64,000 nucleotides of DNA. Source: Gammaproteobacteria bacterium. GTDB taxonomy: Bacteria; Pseudomonadota; Gammaproteobacteria; Xanthomonadales; Wenzhouxiangellaceae. Made by a program: the position numbers and the translations under genes. Below the pieces are notes generated by a model. That model worked only from the letters and a program-made list of their open reading frames with translations, was not told where the DNA came from and did no database searches. Location: contig JAHJQV010000028.1 in the NCBI GenBank assembly GCA_018819105.1, positions 1 through 64,000 on the forward strand, given 5' to 3'. Below, piece after piece: positions 1-10,100 of this stretch; position 1 is the first letter of the stretch; each line of letters opens with the position of its first letter.

Positions 1-632
1 CGCCCACTGGAGTCGTTACCAGTGATAGTCCTTGCACTGTTCAGTCTGGCGAAACCAACTGTACAGTGATTTTGGAAAGTACACATCAGAATATCCCTGT
101 ATCCTGTCTATGGCGTGTGACCCCTGATGCGCCAATATTAAAGTATGGTTGCACATTCAATGGACTGAATACAAGAACATACTCCTGGCCACACGCCAGT
201 ACGACACGCGTTGAGCAATTTGACCTTAGAGGCCATGCTGACACTCCGCCTAACACCATAGCCGCTTACAATTCAGGTGCTCTACTTGCCCAGACTACAG
301 TTACTGCGGTGTCTACAGTTCCGCCCACTGGAGTCGTTACCAGTGATAGTCCTTGCACTGTTCAGTCTGGCGAAACCAACTGTACAGTGATTTTGGAAAG
401 TACACATCAGAATATCCCTGTATCCTGTCTATGGCGTGTGACCCCTGATGCGCCAATACTAAAGTATGGCTGCACATTTAATGGACTGAATACAAGAACT
501 TACACATGGCCACACGCCAGTACGACACGCGTTGAGCAATTTGACCTTAGAGGCCATAATGACACTCCGCCTAACACGACTGCCGCTTACAATTCTGGTG
601 TTCCACTTGCCCAGACTACGGTTACTGGTCAA
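1..632 (+). repeat. 321-bp in-frame tandem repeat, two units visible
   Basis: The sequence at position 2 recurs at 323, giving a period of exactly 321 bp (107 codons). Unit A covers 1-321 and unit B 322-632, the latter ending at the gene's stop. The copies differ by scattered single bases with no frame change. The array continues past the left edge, so copy number is unknown. Confidence 0.9.
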
Positions 633-635
633 TAG
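1..635 (+). CDS. Tandem-repeat protein, C-terminal part (5' end outside window)
   Basis: The reading frame is open from the left edge to a TAG at 633-635, so only the C-terminal ~210 residues are visible. It consists of almost two copies of a 107-residue repeat, each with four cysteines (in SPCTV, TNCTV, VSCLW and YGCTF) and Thr/Ser/Pro-rich linkers such as VSTVPPTGVV. The composition suggests an extracellular, disulfide-stabilised, beta-rich surface or adhesin-type domain, but this is inference and I do not recognise the family. The copies differ at only a few residues (for example TYSWP versus TYTWP), pointing to recent amplification. The stretch is less GC-rich than the core genes to its right. 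Confidence 0.6.
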   Translation, partial: PTGVVTSDSPCTVQSGETNCTVILESTHQNIPVSCLWRVTPDAPILKYGCTFNGLNTRTYSWPHASTTRVEQFDLRGHADTPPNTIAAYNSGALLAQTTVTAVSTVPPTGVVTSDSPCTVQSGETNCTVILESTHQNIPVSCLWRVTPDAPILKYGCTFNGLNTRTYTWPHASTTRVEQFDLRGHNDTPPNTTAAYNSGVPLAQTTVTGQ

Positions 636-794
636 CCTTGTTTCTGCCGAGATACTTTGAACTTGAATATTCCAATACATATAAATTGGTACTAAACTTA
701 CATGCCCAGTACTATTCTCTTAGTAAGCACCGCGCTTACATCATGTGATATCATGATCAGGATAGTACACTAGACATAGAATTTTTGCATTATT

Positions 795-1700
795 ATGAGA
801 AACTTCATCGCCTTTTTTACCGAGAAAGAAGGCAGCACAGCAATGATGCACATGCTTGATCAATTTGATGATGTGAATGTTGTTCATCAAATCAACAATC
901 AGGGTTGGGAGCCTTTGGATGCTCATACTTCTGGTGACCTTTCGGTAAAGTCCCTGACTAGGCTGCTCGATATGATCTATGGCTGCAAGGATATCAGCAT
1001 GTCTCAGATCAATCGATTGTATACAAAAACATCGAAGCTACCACTTTGTACATTTTCAAACAAGCACTCAGTCGGACTGAAAATGCGTCTAGTGCCGCAC
1101 CAATATGTGCATCCCTGGACACGCACTGGCTGGCCATCTTGGAATGCGTTTTGGGATGAACGATTGCAGAGAGATTACTCTGTGCGTTTTCGCGCTGCTC
1201 TGTTGAGCAGGCTGGCGATGCATGGTGTCACTGCATTTATCACTGTCAGACAGGACTTATTACGTTGGGCACTGTCCAAATATCATGGTGATGGTACTGG
1301 TTCACCCGGTCATTTACAGTTCAAGCTCGCCAACGGCGAAATACGCCATGAACAAATCAGCAAACTGCATGTCGATTGTGAGAAACTCGAAGAGGTCATT
1401 GCGCGTTGTCGATCAGTCCATGAGGAAAACAGAAGACTTCGGGACACTCTTAAGGGTATTGGGGTTTCAGTCTTCCCGCTGCGATATGAACTGTTTCTTG
1501 AAGACAAGCACGCTTTTTTTAGACAGATCTCAAACTGGCTTGTATTGGATTGGTCTGAAACTGCTATATATAATGTCATCAACTCAGAGACATATCTGAA
1601 GAAAGTTCACAGCAACGATATCAGTGATTTTGTCGAGAATGCAGAGGAAGTGTTGGATAGATTTGAGCCCTGTTGGGAAGGTTGGTCGGATGATGATTGA
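795..1700 (+). CDS. Sulfotransferase-like protein
   Basis: 301 residues. The N-terminus IAFFTEKEGSTAMMHMLDQF resembles the 5'-phosphosulfate loop of sulfotransferases (P-loop-like, ending in GST followed by a helix). A later VRQDLLRWALSKY fits the 3'-phosphate motif (Arg...Ser) that holds PAPS. Length is usual for the Stf0/Sulfotransfer group. It would transfer sulfate from PAPS to an unknown acceptor. It lies 159 bp after the repeat-protein gene on the same strand, and both are moderate in GC. The family call rests on motif resemblance only. A glycosyltransferase-linked protein of unknown role is the alternative. Confidence 0.5.
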   Translation: MRNFIAFFTEKEGSTAMMHMLDQFDDVNVVHQINNQGWEPLDAHTSGDLSVKSLTRLLDMIYGCKDISMSQINRLYTKTSKLPLCTFSNKHSVGLKMRLVPHQYVHPWTRTGWPSWNAFWDERLQRDYSVRFRAALLSRLAMHGVTAFITVRQDLLRWALSKYHGDGTGSPGHLQFKLANGEIRHEQISKLHVDCEKLEEVIARCRSVHEENRRLRDTLKGIGVSVFPLRYELFLEDKHAFFRQISNWLVLDWSETAIYNVINSETYLKKVHSNDISDFVENAEEVLDRFEPCWEGWSDDD

Positions 1701-1746
1701 TTTTTTTGCTTATATACATCTGGACAATTCGGGCATTCTCGACTGA

Positions 1747-2475
1747 TCAACTCGGCTTGAAGCTCATGAATACACTCAAGCCTTCACCATAAATGCCCCT
1801 GATTCGGTTCTTCGCTGTGATGACATGCAGTGACATGCCTGCATGTTTGTTGATTTCCGAGGCCAGATCCTGACCCCAATCTGTTATAACCAGTGAACCA
1901 TTCGGATCAACCGGATTGCCATGATATTCTGCTGGGTGTACATGAAGCAGTTCACCATCATGAATTTCAACGCGTTTGCGTGAACGTTCGAAACCAAACC
2001 AGGGAATCGTAAACAGATGACAACCGCCTGGCTTGAGGACTCGCGCAATCTCTGCAAATGCGCGTTCCGGATGCAGCAGATGCTCGAACACATCCTGAGT
2101 TATAAATAATTCAATGCATTCGTTCTCGAAACTTAGCGCTTCCAGGTTTTCGCATCGATGACCGTTGTGTATTGATCCGGGCTTAACATCAGGAAAATAA
2201 TGAGAACTGCTGTATTTACCCGCATGTGTAGCGAGGTGGTGTGAGACCGCACCACCCGGAGAAGATTAGTGTATGGCCATAGAGCGCCACTGAGGAAGCT
2301 TCTCGTTAAGCACATAAAGCAGGGAGCGCCAGCGAGCAATGCTCCCGCAGCGCACACATCGCAACTGCTCGCGATGCCAGTCTCCGAGGAGCCTGAAAAG
2401 TGTTATTTGCTGACAGATGTTGCAGTAGCCAGGACTGATATTTCCTTTGACAGCGTCTGTCAACATACTGCCCAT
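1747..2475 (-). pseudogene. SAM-dependent methyltransferase with N-terminal zinc ribbon, broken by one in-frame stop
   Basis: Two minus-strand open frames (2475-2266 and 2091-1747) lie in the same phase and join through an uninterrupted frame except for a single TAA at 2266-2268. The upstream part has a C-x2-C...C-x2-C ribbon (CNICQ, CVRCG) and ends WRSMAIH. After the stop the frame reads SSPGGAVSHHLATHAGKY, then FITQDVFEHLLHPERAF and RVLKPGGCHLFTIPW, and finally YHGNPVDPNGSLVITDWG. In this methyltransferase family the junction normally reads IHESSP, so one GAA to TAA change explains the break. The downstream part could start at Met 2091, but it would lack the SAM-binding first half. Confidence 0.8.
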
Positions 2476-2520
2476 GAGTGTTAGACAGGCAGTCTAGTCA
2501 TGTGTAATTGGCTGTTGCCA

Positions 2521-3399
2521 TCAAACCACATAAACAAACACAAACAGGCCCAGCCACACCACGTCGACAAAATGCCAGTACCAGGCCACGCCTTCAAAAC
2601 CGAAGTGGTTGTCGGCGGTAAAGTGACCCTTGGCGGCGCGGAACATGATCACTGTGAGCATAATGGCACCCAGGGTGACGTGCATGCCGTGAAAGCCGGT
2701 GAGCATGAAAAAGGTTGAGCCGTAGATGCCGGAACCCAGCGTGAGCCCAAGTTCCTGATAGGCATGAATGTATTCTTCCGCCTGCAGGTAGACGAAGAAA
2801 AAGCCCAGTGCCACTGTCGCCGCCAGCCACAGTACCAGCGAGCGCCGCTGACCGACTTTCAATGCCCAGTGCGCCATGGTGACGGTCAGCCCGGAAGTCA
2901 GCAGGATCAGTGTGTTGACCAGCGGTACACCGAAAGCCGGCACCGTGTCGAAGCCACCGCCGACAGCGGCGGGACCATTGGTCGGCCACACCGGGTCGAA
3001 GCCCTGCCACAGCAGTGCATTGGTCATCACGCCATGACCTTCTCCGCCCAGCCACGGCACCATGAACACACGGGCGTAGAACAGGGCACCGAAGAAGGCG
3101 GCAAAGAACATCACTTCTGAGAAGATGAACCAGATCATACCCATGCGAAACGAGGTATCGACCTGGCTGTTGTAGTAGCCGTTGACGCTTTCTTTCACCA
3201 CCTGGCCGAACCAGCCGAACAGCATGACGACGATGATGGCGAAGCCTGCCAGCATGCTGATTTTGCCGGCTGCGGTGCCATTCATGGACATGGCGGCACC
3301 GGCGAGCAGGGCGGTCATGCCGATCGAGCCGACGATGGGCCACGGCGCGTTGTGGGGCACGAAGTAGCGATTCGGGTTCGGGGTGTCAGCGTGTGTCAT
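2521..3399 (-). CDS. ctaE: Cytochrome c oxidase subunit III
   Basis: 292 residues from the ATG at 3399 (MTHADTPNPNRYFVP), which is preceded by AGGA at good spacing. A longer frame to 3477 has no usable ribosome binding site and would overlap the small gene upstream. It shows seven hydrophobic segments and family landmarks: MIWFIFSEVMFFAAFFGALF, LLTSGLTVTMAHWAL, LQAEEYIHA, FHGMHVTLGAIML and the C-terminal WYWHFVDVVWLGLFVFVYVV. It is the third core subunit of the aa3-type proton-pumping oxidase in the inner membrane. It is the last cox gene here. The SURF1/ctaA/ctaB genes that often follow are absent, replaced by accessory sequence. Confidence 0.95.
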   Translation of the reverse strand: MTHADTPNPNRYFVPHNAPWPIVGSIGMTALLAGAAMSMNGTAAGKISMLAGFAIIVVMLFGWFGQVVKESVNGYYNSQVDTSFRMGMIWFIFSEVMFFAAFFGALFYARVFMVPWLGGEGHGVMTNALLWQGFDPVWPTNGPAAVGGGFDTVPAFGVPLVNTLILLTSGLTVTMAHWALKVGQRRSLVLWLAATVALGFFFVYLQAEEYIHAYQELGLTLGSGIYGSTFFMLTGFHGMHVTLGAIMLTVIMFRAAKGHFTADNHFGFEGVAWYWHFVDVVWLGLFVFVYVV

Positions 3400-3466
3400 G
3401 GTTATTCCTGGTACATCGGCCCGCTGGCCGTGCTGTGGTTGATTAAGGCGGTCGTGGTCTGCTTGC

Positions 3467-3592
3467 TCATGCGCCATCCTTGTAGCCGAACACGCCTGCA
3501 GCGATAAACAGCAGGTAGATGATCACGGCGATGATGGCCAGAATCACCACCGTGCGTCGGATACCTGAGCCGGATGGCCTGGGATCATTCAT
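3467..3592 (-). CDS. Small single-span membrane protein of the oxidase cluster
   Basis: A 41-residue frame starting at ATG 3592 (MNDPRPSGSGIRRTVVILAI...) and ending at TGA 3467-3469. It has a short charged N-terminus, one hydrophobic helix (about residues 14-36) and a short GYKDGA tail. It lies 15 bp after ctaD and 67 bp before ctaE, all on the minus strand. Many proteobacterial oxidase clusters carry a ~40-residue 'cytochrome oxidase small assembly protein' at this place. Position, size and topology agree, but sequence identity to that family cannot be shown here. Confidence 0.65.
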   Translation of the reverse strand: MNDPRPSGSGIRRTVVILAIIAVIIYLLFIAAGVFGYKDGA

Positions 3593-3607
3593 CTGATGCT
3601 GCGCGAC

Positions 3608-5242
3608 TCAGTGCGCCACATCGCCGTGGGCGACGACGCTGTCATCGATCTTCGGCGGTTCATCAAAGGTGTGGTACGGTGCCGGCGACGGCAGGGTCCA
3701 TTCCAGTCCCTTGGCACCTTCCCACACCTGTGCGGTGGCTTTGACGCCACCGCGGGCGCACTGCCAGACGATGAAGGCAAACAACAGCTGCGCCAGACCG
3801 AAGGCGAAACCGCCGATGCTGGAGATCATGTTGTAATCGGCAAACTGCACGGCATAGTCGGGAATACGACGTGGCATGCCGGCCAGTCCCAGATAGTGCT
3901 GCGGGAAAAACAGCACGTTGACCGAGATCACCGACCACCAGAAGTGAATCTTGCCGAGGCGCTCGTTGTACATGTTGCCGGTCCATTTCGGCAGCCAGTA
4001 GTAAGCGGCGGCAATGATGGCAAACACCGCACCGGTGACCAGCACATAGTGGAAGTGCGCCACCACGAAATAGGTGTCGTGGTACTGGAAGTCGGCCGGC
4101 ACGATGGCCAGCATCAGTCCGGAGAAACCGCCGATGGTGAACAGGATGACGAAGGCCAGCGCAAACAGCATCGGGGTTTCAAACGTCATTGCGCCGCGCC
4201 ACATGGTGGAAACCCAGTTGAACACTTTCACGCCGGTGGGCACGGCAATCACCATGGTGGCATACATGAAGAACAGTTCAGCACCCAGCGGCATGCCCAC
4301 GGTAAACATGTGGTGTGCCCAGACGATGAACGACAAAAAGGCAATGCTGGCGGTGGCATAGACCATGGCGGTGTAGCCGAACAGCGGCTTGCGGGCAAAG
4401 GTCGGGATGATCTCGGAGATGATGCCGAATGCCGGCAGAATCATGATATAGACCTCGGGATGACCGAAGAACCAGAAAATGTGCTGGAACATGACCGGGT
4501 CACCGCCACCGGCAGCGCTGAAGAATGTGGTGTCGAAGAAGCGGTCGGTCAGCAGCATGGTCACGGCACCGGCCAGTACCGGCATCACCGCGATGAGCAG
4601 AAACGCGGTAATCAGCCAGGACCAGACAAACAGCGGCATGCGCAGCAGGGTCATGCCCGGTGCGCGCATGTTGAGGATGGTGGCGATGACGTTGATCGCG
4701 CCCATGATCGACGAGATGCCGAGCATGTGGATGGCGAAAATGACGAAGGCAAAGCTGTTGCCGGTCTGCAGCGACAGCGGCGGATACAGCGTCCAGCCTC
4801 CGGCCGGGCCGCCGGACGGCATGAACAGCGTGCCGATCAGCATGGTGAAGGCAAACGGCAGAATCCAGAAGCTCCAGTTGTTCATCCGAGGCAGCGCCAT
4901 GTCCGGTGCGCCGATCATCATCGGGATCATCCAGTTGGCCAGACCGACAAAGGCCGGCATGACGGCTCCGAAGATCATCACCAGGGCGTGCATGGTGGTC
5001 ATCTGGTTGAAGAACTCGGGATTGACCAGTTGCAGACCGGGCTGGAACAGCTCGGCGCGGATGATCAGCGCCATGCCACCGCCGATCAGGAACATCAGCA
5101 GCGAGAACACCAGGTACAGTGTGCCGATGTCCTTGTGATTGGTGGTGAACACCCAGCGCAACAGGCCTTTCGGGGCGCCGTGATGATCGTCATGCGTGTG
5201 GTCATGCGTGTGGTCGTGTGCTGCTGCGGTGTTGCTGCTCAT
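3608..5242 (-). CDS. ctaD: Cytochrome c oxidase subunit I
   Basis: 544 residues with 12 hydrophobic spans. It begins with a histidine/aspartate-rich tail ([19 protein letters not shown]), then [19 protein letters not shown]. Visible catalytic residues are HALVMIFG (low-spin heme ligand region), [14 protein letters not shown] near residue 260 (CuB histidine and the cross-linked Tyr), WAHHMFTVG (two CuB histidines) and [14 protein letters not shown] (heme a3 and heme a ligands). HPEVY marks the A1 type with D/K channels. It reduces O2 to water while pumping protons. It sits between subunit II upstream and the small peptide plus subunit III downstream. The His-rich tail is longer than usual and could bind metal. 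Confidence 0.97.
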   Translation of the reverse strand: MSSNTAAAHDHTHDHTHDDHHGAPKGLLRWVFTTNHKDIGTLYLVFSLLMFLIGGGMALIIRAELFQPGLQLVNPEFFNQMTTMHALVMIFGAVMPAFVGLANWMIPMMIGAPDMALPRMNNWSFWILPFAFTMLIGTLFMPSGGPAGGWTLYPPLSLQTGNSFAFVIFAIHMLGISSIMGAINVIATILNMRAPGMTLLRMPLFVWSWLITAFLLIAVMPVLAGAVTMLLTDRFFDTTFFSAAGGGDPVMFQHIFWFFGHPEVYIMILPAFGIISEIIPTFARKPLFGYTAMVYATASIAFLSFIVWAHHMFTVGMPLGAELFFMYATMVIAVPTGVKVFNWVSTMWRGAMTFETPMLFALAFVILFTIGGFSGLMLAIVPADFQYHDTYFVVAHFHYVLVTGAVFAIIAAAYYWLPKWTGNMYNERLGKIHFWWSVISVNVLFFPQHYLGLAGMPRRIPDYAVQFADYNMISSIGGFAFGLAQLLFAFIVWQCARGGVKATAQVWEGAKGLEWTLPSPAPYHTFDEPPKIDDSVVAHGDVAH

Positions 5243-5319
5243 AGGTTTGATCCGTTTGCTCTTTGACTCGGTTGCAATGTTTCTGCCTGGGGTGGCTCAG
5301 GTCGTGGTGCTTGCCTGCA

Positions 5320-6198
5320 TCAGTCGGCCAGCGCCACTTCGGGCGAGGTGGTCATGTCATCGGCGGTGTCCTGTGCCAGTGCTGACACATCGTCACTGCC
5401 GGTGTAGCCCGGTTGCTGTGCCAGCCATTGTTCGAACTCGGCCCGGGGCTTGGCGATCACCACCACCGGCATGAAACCGTGATCCTTGCCGCACAACTCG
5501 GCGCACTGGCCACGGTAGGTGCCTGGCTCGCTGATCGAGGTCCAGGCGGTGTTGACGATGCCGGGGATGGCGTCACGCTTCCAGCCCAGTTCGGGCACCC
5601 ACCAGGAGTGGATCACATCACCACTGGTCAGCAGCAGGCGGATCTTGGTGTCGGTGGGGACCACCAGGGCGTTGTCGACTTCCAGCAGGTAGTTGTCCAC
5701 CGTGGTCGGGTCGATGCCCGAGTTCAGTTGGCGGGCGATGTCACTGTCCTGTGCCAGCGAGCTGATGAAACTGACGCCGGTGTCCATGTATTCGTATTTC
5801 CACTTCCACTGATAGCCGGTGATCTTGATGTCCATTTCCGCGCCTTCGCTGGTTTCCATCAGTATCAGCGCGCGGGTGGCCGGCACCGCCATCAGGATCA
5901 GAATGAGGATGGGAATGGCGGTCCAGGCGATCTCGGCCTTGGTGCTGTGGGTGAACTGGGCCGCCTCCACGCCATTGCTTTTGCGATGCAGGATGATGGA
6001 CACAAACATGGCACCAAACACCAGCACGCCGATCACCACGCAGATCCACAGGATCAGCATGTGCAGATCGTAGGCGGTCTGGCTGAATTCAGTGACTCCG
6101 CGCGGCATGTTGTCACCCAGCGCAAACATGCCCCAGACAGCCAGCAGCATGCCAGCAAGTACGGCGATGGAGACAATGACGATGTTCTGGTTTTTCAT
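5320..6198 (-). CDS. ctaC: Cytochrome c oxidase subunit II
   Basis: 292 residues from ATG 6198 (MKNQNIVIVSIAVLAGMLL). A frame upstream to 6240 adds 14 polar residues before the signal and is less likely. It has an N-terminal hydrophobic segment, two further membrane spans (MLILWICVVIGVLVFGAMFV and a TAIPILILILMAVPA segment), then a periplasmic cupredoxin domain. The CuA motif GQCAELCGKDHGFMP (about residues 229-243) gives the two Cys, Glu, His and Met ligands, and IHSWWVPELGWKRDAIPG is also typical. It takes electrons from cytochrome c. No extra C-terminal cytochrome c domain is present. It is the first gene of the oxidase cluster. Confidence 0.96.
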   Translation of the reverse strand: MKNQNIVIVSIAVLAGMLLAVWGMFALGDNMPRGVTEFSQTAYDLHMLILWICVVIGVLVFGAMFVSIILHRKSNGVEAAQFTHSTKAEIAWTAIPILILILMAVPATRALILMETSEGAEMDIKITGYQWKWKYEYMDTGVSFISSLAQDSDIARQLNSGIDPTTVDNYLLEVDNALVVPTDTKIRLLLTSGDVIHSWWVPELGWKRDAIPGIVNTAWTSISEPGTYRGQCAELCGKDHGFMPVVVIAKPRAEFEQWLAQQPGYTGSDDVSALAQDTADDMTTSPEVALAD

Positions 6199-6338
6199 TG
6201 GGTTACGGTTCCTGCATGTTGACGGTGACAGCCTGGACAAGTCAGCAGCTGTCGCTGGTCGATCAATCGTATGTGTTGGCTAATCTGTACGTTCGTATTC
6301 CGGTCACACCACGGATGTGCGGCGGTCTGCAATGGCCG

Positions 6339-6908
6339 TCACAGCGGTCGGCTGACGATTTCTGCGCCAGCCATGCGGCGACAGAGCGCCTGATCCCTTG
6401 CGCTGACCCGGGCCTGCGTCCGCTGCCACAACTGCAGCAGCAGAGTGGCTTTTTCCTGTTCGTTCAAAAACCGGCCCAGCTCCAGTTGCTCGCCGTTGGC
6501 ATGCAGTATCAGTGCCGGTATGCCACGCTGGCTGCGTTGCTGCAGCTCCAGCCGCAGCCAGTGCGCAGTCTGTTGCCAGTGGCGCTGGCGCTGGCGCTGT
6601 TGCTGCACCACGCTGATGTGTTCGGCCTCGACGCAGATGGTTTCACTGCAGCGGTTTTCGGTCACCGCTGTGCGCAGACCAATGCCGGCGAGCAGCAGAT
6701 GCAGCAGCGCGGCAATCAGTATCGGCCAGTAGCCCAACACGGTCAGCCAAAGTGCAATCAGCAGCGTGACCGCAGCCAGCAGCATCGACACCAGCCACCA
6801 GTGCTGGCTGCTCATGCTGGCGTTGCTGCTGACCTGCAGACACCAGTGTTCCGGCGCTGCCGGTGCAGTGCCGTCGTTGTGGTTTTGCCTGTACCAGCAT
6901 CCAACCAT
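6339..6908 (-). CDS. DUF2244-type integral membrane protein
   Basis: 189 residues. Two adjacent hydrophobic spans (WWLVSMLLAAVTLLIALWLTV and a second through GYWPILIAALLHLLLAGIGL) are followed by a cytoplasmic domain containing HWLRLELQQ and the HANGEQLELGRFLNEQEK element. That matches the DUF2244 layout of a membrane hairpin followed by a W-x-R-x-x-L and E-x-G-x-F-L region. Function is unknown; members often sit beside cytochrome oxidase genes, as here, 140 bp upstream of ctaC on the same strand. The first 30 residues are polar and the true start may be the later Met (MSSQHWWL). Confidence 0.6.
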   Translation of the reverse strand: MVGCWYRQNHNDGTAPAAPEHWCLQVSSNASMSSQHWWLVSMLLAAVTLLIALWLTVLGYWPILIAALLHLLLAGIGLRTAVTENRCSETICVEAEHISVVQQQRQRQRHWQQTAHWLRLELQQRSQRGIPALILHANGEQLELGRFLNEQEKATLLLQLWQRTQARVSARDQALCRRMAGAEIVSRPL

Positions 6909-7153
6909 GTCTGCATGTGTCCGGTCGACACGACCTGTGTGCGGTCACGTCAATTCTGAAACCTTCGCGTCAGCCCGTCATTTTAACCCGAAGCGGCAGT
7001 TGAAGTCATGTGACATGGTTGATATTTTTCCTGCAACAGTCAGTCAGCCGTGGGCAATGCAGGCAGGAAAATTGTGCAGCGCAAGCGTACAATCTGCGGG
7101 GCAGATGCCTGCCCGGGTCCTACCGCCTGCTGTGCCACCAATTTGGAGTAGCC

Positions 7154-10100
7154 ATGAACAATGCCGTGCCGTCCATGCTGTTTCCTGCGCCGATGCAGGT
7201 TGATCCTGCAGTCCGTCGTCTGCAGCAGGATTGCTATGTGTCTGAAGATCAGCACTGCCGTTATCTGCGCGCGCAGCTGGAGCTTGATGCCGCCGCCAGC
7301 GAGCGCATCAACCAGCGGGCTATGGAGTTGGTGCGCGAAGTGCGCGCCAGCAGCGCCGAGCGCAGTTCAATCGCCGCTTTCATGCACGAGTACGATCTGT
7401 CCTCTGAGGAAGGCATCGTGCTGATGTGTCTGGCTGAGGCGCTGCTGCGCATTCCTGATAGCGACACCGCCGAGAAACTGATCGCCGACAAGCTCGCCGA
7501 TGCCGACTGGGAGCAGCATCTGGGCAAAAGCACCTCGATTTTCGTCAATGCCTCAACCTGGGGCCTGATGCTCACCGGCAAGCTGATCGGCGTGGGGCGG
7601 TCGACGCAGAAGAATTTCAGTCATGTGCTGGGGCGGCTGGCCAACCGTAGCGGCGAACCGGTGGTGCGGCTCGCCATTCGCCAGGCCATGCGCATCATGG
7701 GCCATCAGTTTGTCATGGGGCGCAGCATCGAATCGGCACTGGAGCGCAGCCGCAGCAAGAGCAATCGACATTACCGGCATTCCTTTGACATGCTCGGCGA
7801 GGCGGCCATGACTGCGGCCGATGCCGAGCGCTATCAGCAGGCTTATCTGGCCGCAATTCATGTCATGGGCAAACATCGCAGCACCGACAACATATATGCC
7901 GCCGACAGCATTTCGGTGAAGCTGTCAGCACTGCACCCGCGCTATGAGTATGCCCAGCGTGAGCGCGTGCTGGAGCAGCTCCCGGCGCGGCTGCTGGTCC
8001 TGGCCGAAGCCGCCGCCAGCCACGACATTGCGCTGACTGTTGACGCCGAGGAGGCGGATCGGCTGATGCTGTCGCTGGAAGTGTTCGGCAAGGTCGCCAG
8101 AGCACCCTCGCTGCAGGGTTGGCAGGGCCTGGGGCTGGCCATTCAGGCTTATCAGAAGCGCTGCTGGCAGGTCATTGGCTGGCTGGAAAATCTGGCCACT
8201 GAGACCGCGCGGCGCTTGCCGGTGCGGCTGGTCAAGGGTGCCTACTGGGACACCGAGGTGAAGCTGGCACAACAGGAGGGCTATCCGGGTTATCCGGTGT
8301 TCACGCGCAAGATCAACACCGATCTGTCCTATCTGGCCTGCGCGGCTCGTCTGCTGCAGAGTCCGCAGCTGTTCTATCCGCAGTTTGCCACCCACAATGC
8401 TCACACCATTGCTGCCATCCGCGAGCTGGCCGGTGAGCGTGATGGCTATGAATACCAGCGCCTGCATGGCATGGGTGAGGAATTGTACGACTGTGTGCGC
8501 GAGGATCCGGCCCTGCTCAGCCAGTGTCGGGTTTATGCCCCGGTCGGCAACCACAAGGATCTGCTGCCGTATCTGGTACGCCGGTTGCTGGAAAACGGAG
8601 CCAACACCTCGTTTGTCAACCGCATCAGCGATGAGCAACTGGCGGTGGAGGAGGTCATTGCGGACCCGCTGCAGGCATTTGACCGGCTCAATGTGATTGC
8701 CCATCCCGGCATTCCGCTGCCGCAGGATCTGTATCTGGATCAGATCGGCGAAGGTCGGCGAAATTCTTCCGGTCTGCCGCTGTTTCATGAGCCGGCCCTG
8801 GCGGATTTGCAGCAGGCCATGCAGCAGGCACTGCAGCTGCCGCTGCAGGCGGGGCCACTGCTGGCGTTCTCGCCAGCGACGGAACTCAGCCGCGAAGCGG
8901 TGACCGACCCCACTTCTCCCGGGCGGGTTATCGGCTATGTGGACTGGGCCAGTGCGGACGATGTCCAGCAGGCCATGACGGCTGCGCGCAAGGCCTTCGC
9001 CGGCTGGGCCAGCCTGCCGGTGCGCGAGCGCGCCGGCATGCTGCATCAGGCTGCAGACCGGTTGCAGCAGGAACATGCCCGGTTCATGGCGCTGGCGGTG
9101 CTGGAGGCCGGAAAAAGCATTCGCGATGCGGTGGCTGAAGTTCGAGAAGCCATTGATTTTCTGAGATATTACGCCGATGAAGCGATTACTCTGATGGCCG
9201 AGCCCAAGACCATGCCCGGGCCCACTGGAGAGACCAACCAGCTGTATCTGCACGGTCGTGGCGTGTTCGGCTGTATCAGTCCGTGGAACTTTCCGCTGGC
9301 CATTTTTACCGGCCAGATAGCTGCCGCGCTGGTTACCGGCAACTGCGTGCTGGCCAAGCCTGCCGAGCAGACGCCGCTGATTGCGTTCGAGATGGTGCGC
9401 GTGCTGCATGCTGCCGGTATCCCGCGTGAGGTGCTGCAGTTCCTGCCGGGTGACGGGGCCGGTGTCGGTGCCAGCATGACGGCCCTGCCGGAACTGGCCG
9501 GGGTGGTGTTCACCGGCTCCAACGCCACGGCCAAGGCGATTCACCGCTCGCTGGCCGAACACAATCGCGAGATCCCCATCGTCATTGCCGAAACCGGCGG
9601 CCAGAATACCATGATCGTGGATTCCTCCGCGCTGCCGGAACAGGTCACCCGGGATGTCATCACCTCAGCCTTTCTGAGTGCCGGCCAGCGTTGCTCGGCG
9701 CTGCGCGTGCTCTACGTGCAGGACGACATCGCCGATCATCTGTTGCAGATGCTGGCCGGGGCGATGCAGGAGCTGGTGCTGGGCAATCCGGCCATGCTGG
9801 TGACCGATGTCGGACCGGTGATCGACCGGGATGCGCTGCAGATGCTGCTGGCGCATCGCCGCAAGCTGCAGGACATGGGCCGGCTGATTGCCGAAGTGCC
9901 GCAGCCGCAGACGGTTCCCGGTGGCTATTTCTTTGCCCCGTGCGCATTTGAAATCGACTCCATCACCCAGCTAGGCAATGAGGTGTTCGGACCGATTCTG
10001 CACGTCATCCGCTATCCGTCGGGGCGCCTGGACCAGGTGCTGGACGACATTGTCGCCACCGGTTTTGGCCTGACGCTGGGCATCCACAGCCGCATTGATG

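Noticed and set aside
1-632. Possible CRISPR array at the left edge
   Set aside because: The period is 321 bp, in frame and coding, with no spacer-like variable parts. No CRISPR array or cas gene was seen anywhere in the window.
3400-3477. Longer start for subunit III (26 extra residues)
   Set aside because: No spaced ribosome binding site, and it would overlap the small membrane gene. The ATG at 3399 has AGGA and gives the family N-terminus.
3596-5266. 556-codon open frame on the plus strand opposite ctaD
   Set aside because: It is the complement of the subunit I gene. Its His/Gly/Asp-rich composition is the usual shadow of a GC-rich membrane-protein gene, and it shows no domain.
7925-9562. 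545-codon minus-strand open frame inside putA
   Set aside because: It lies wholly antisense to a clear PutA with catalytic residues in the other frame, and has no recognisable motif or ribosome binding site.
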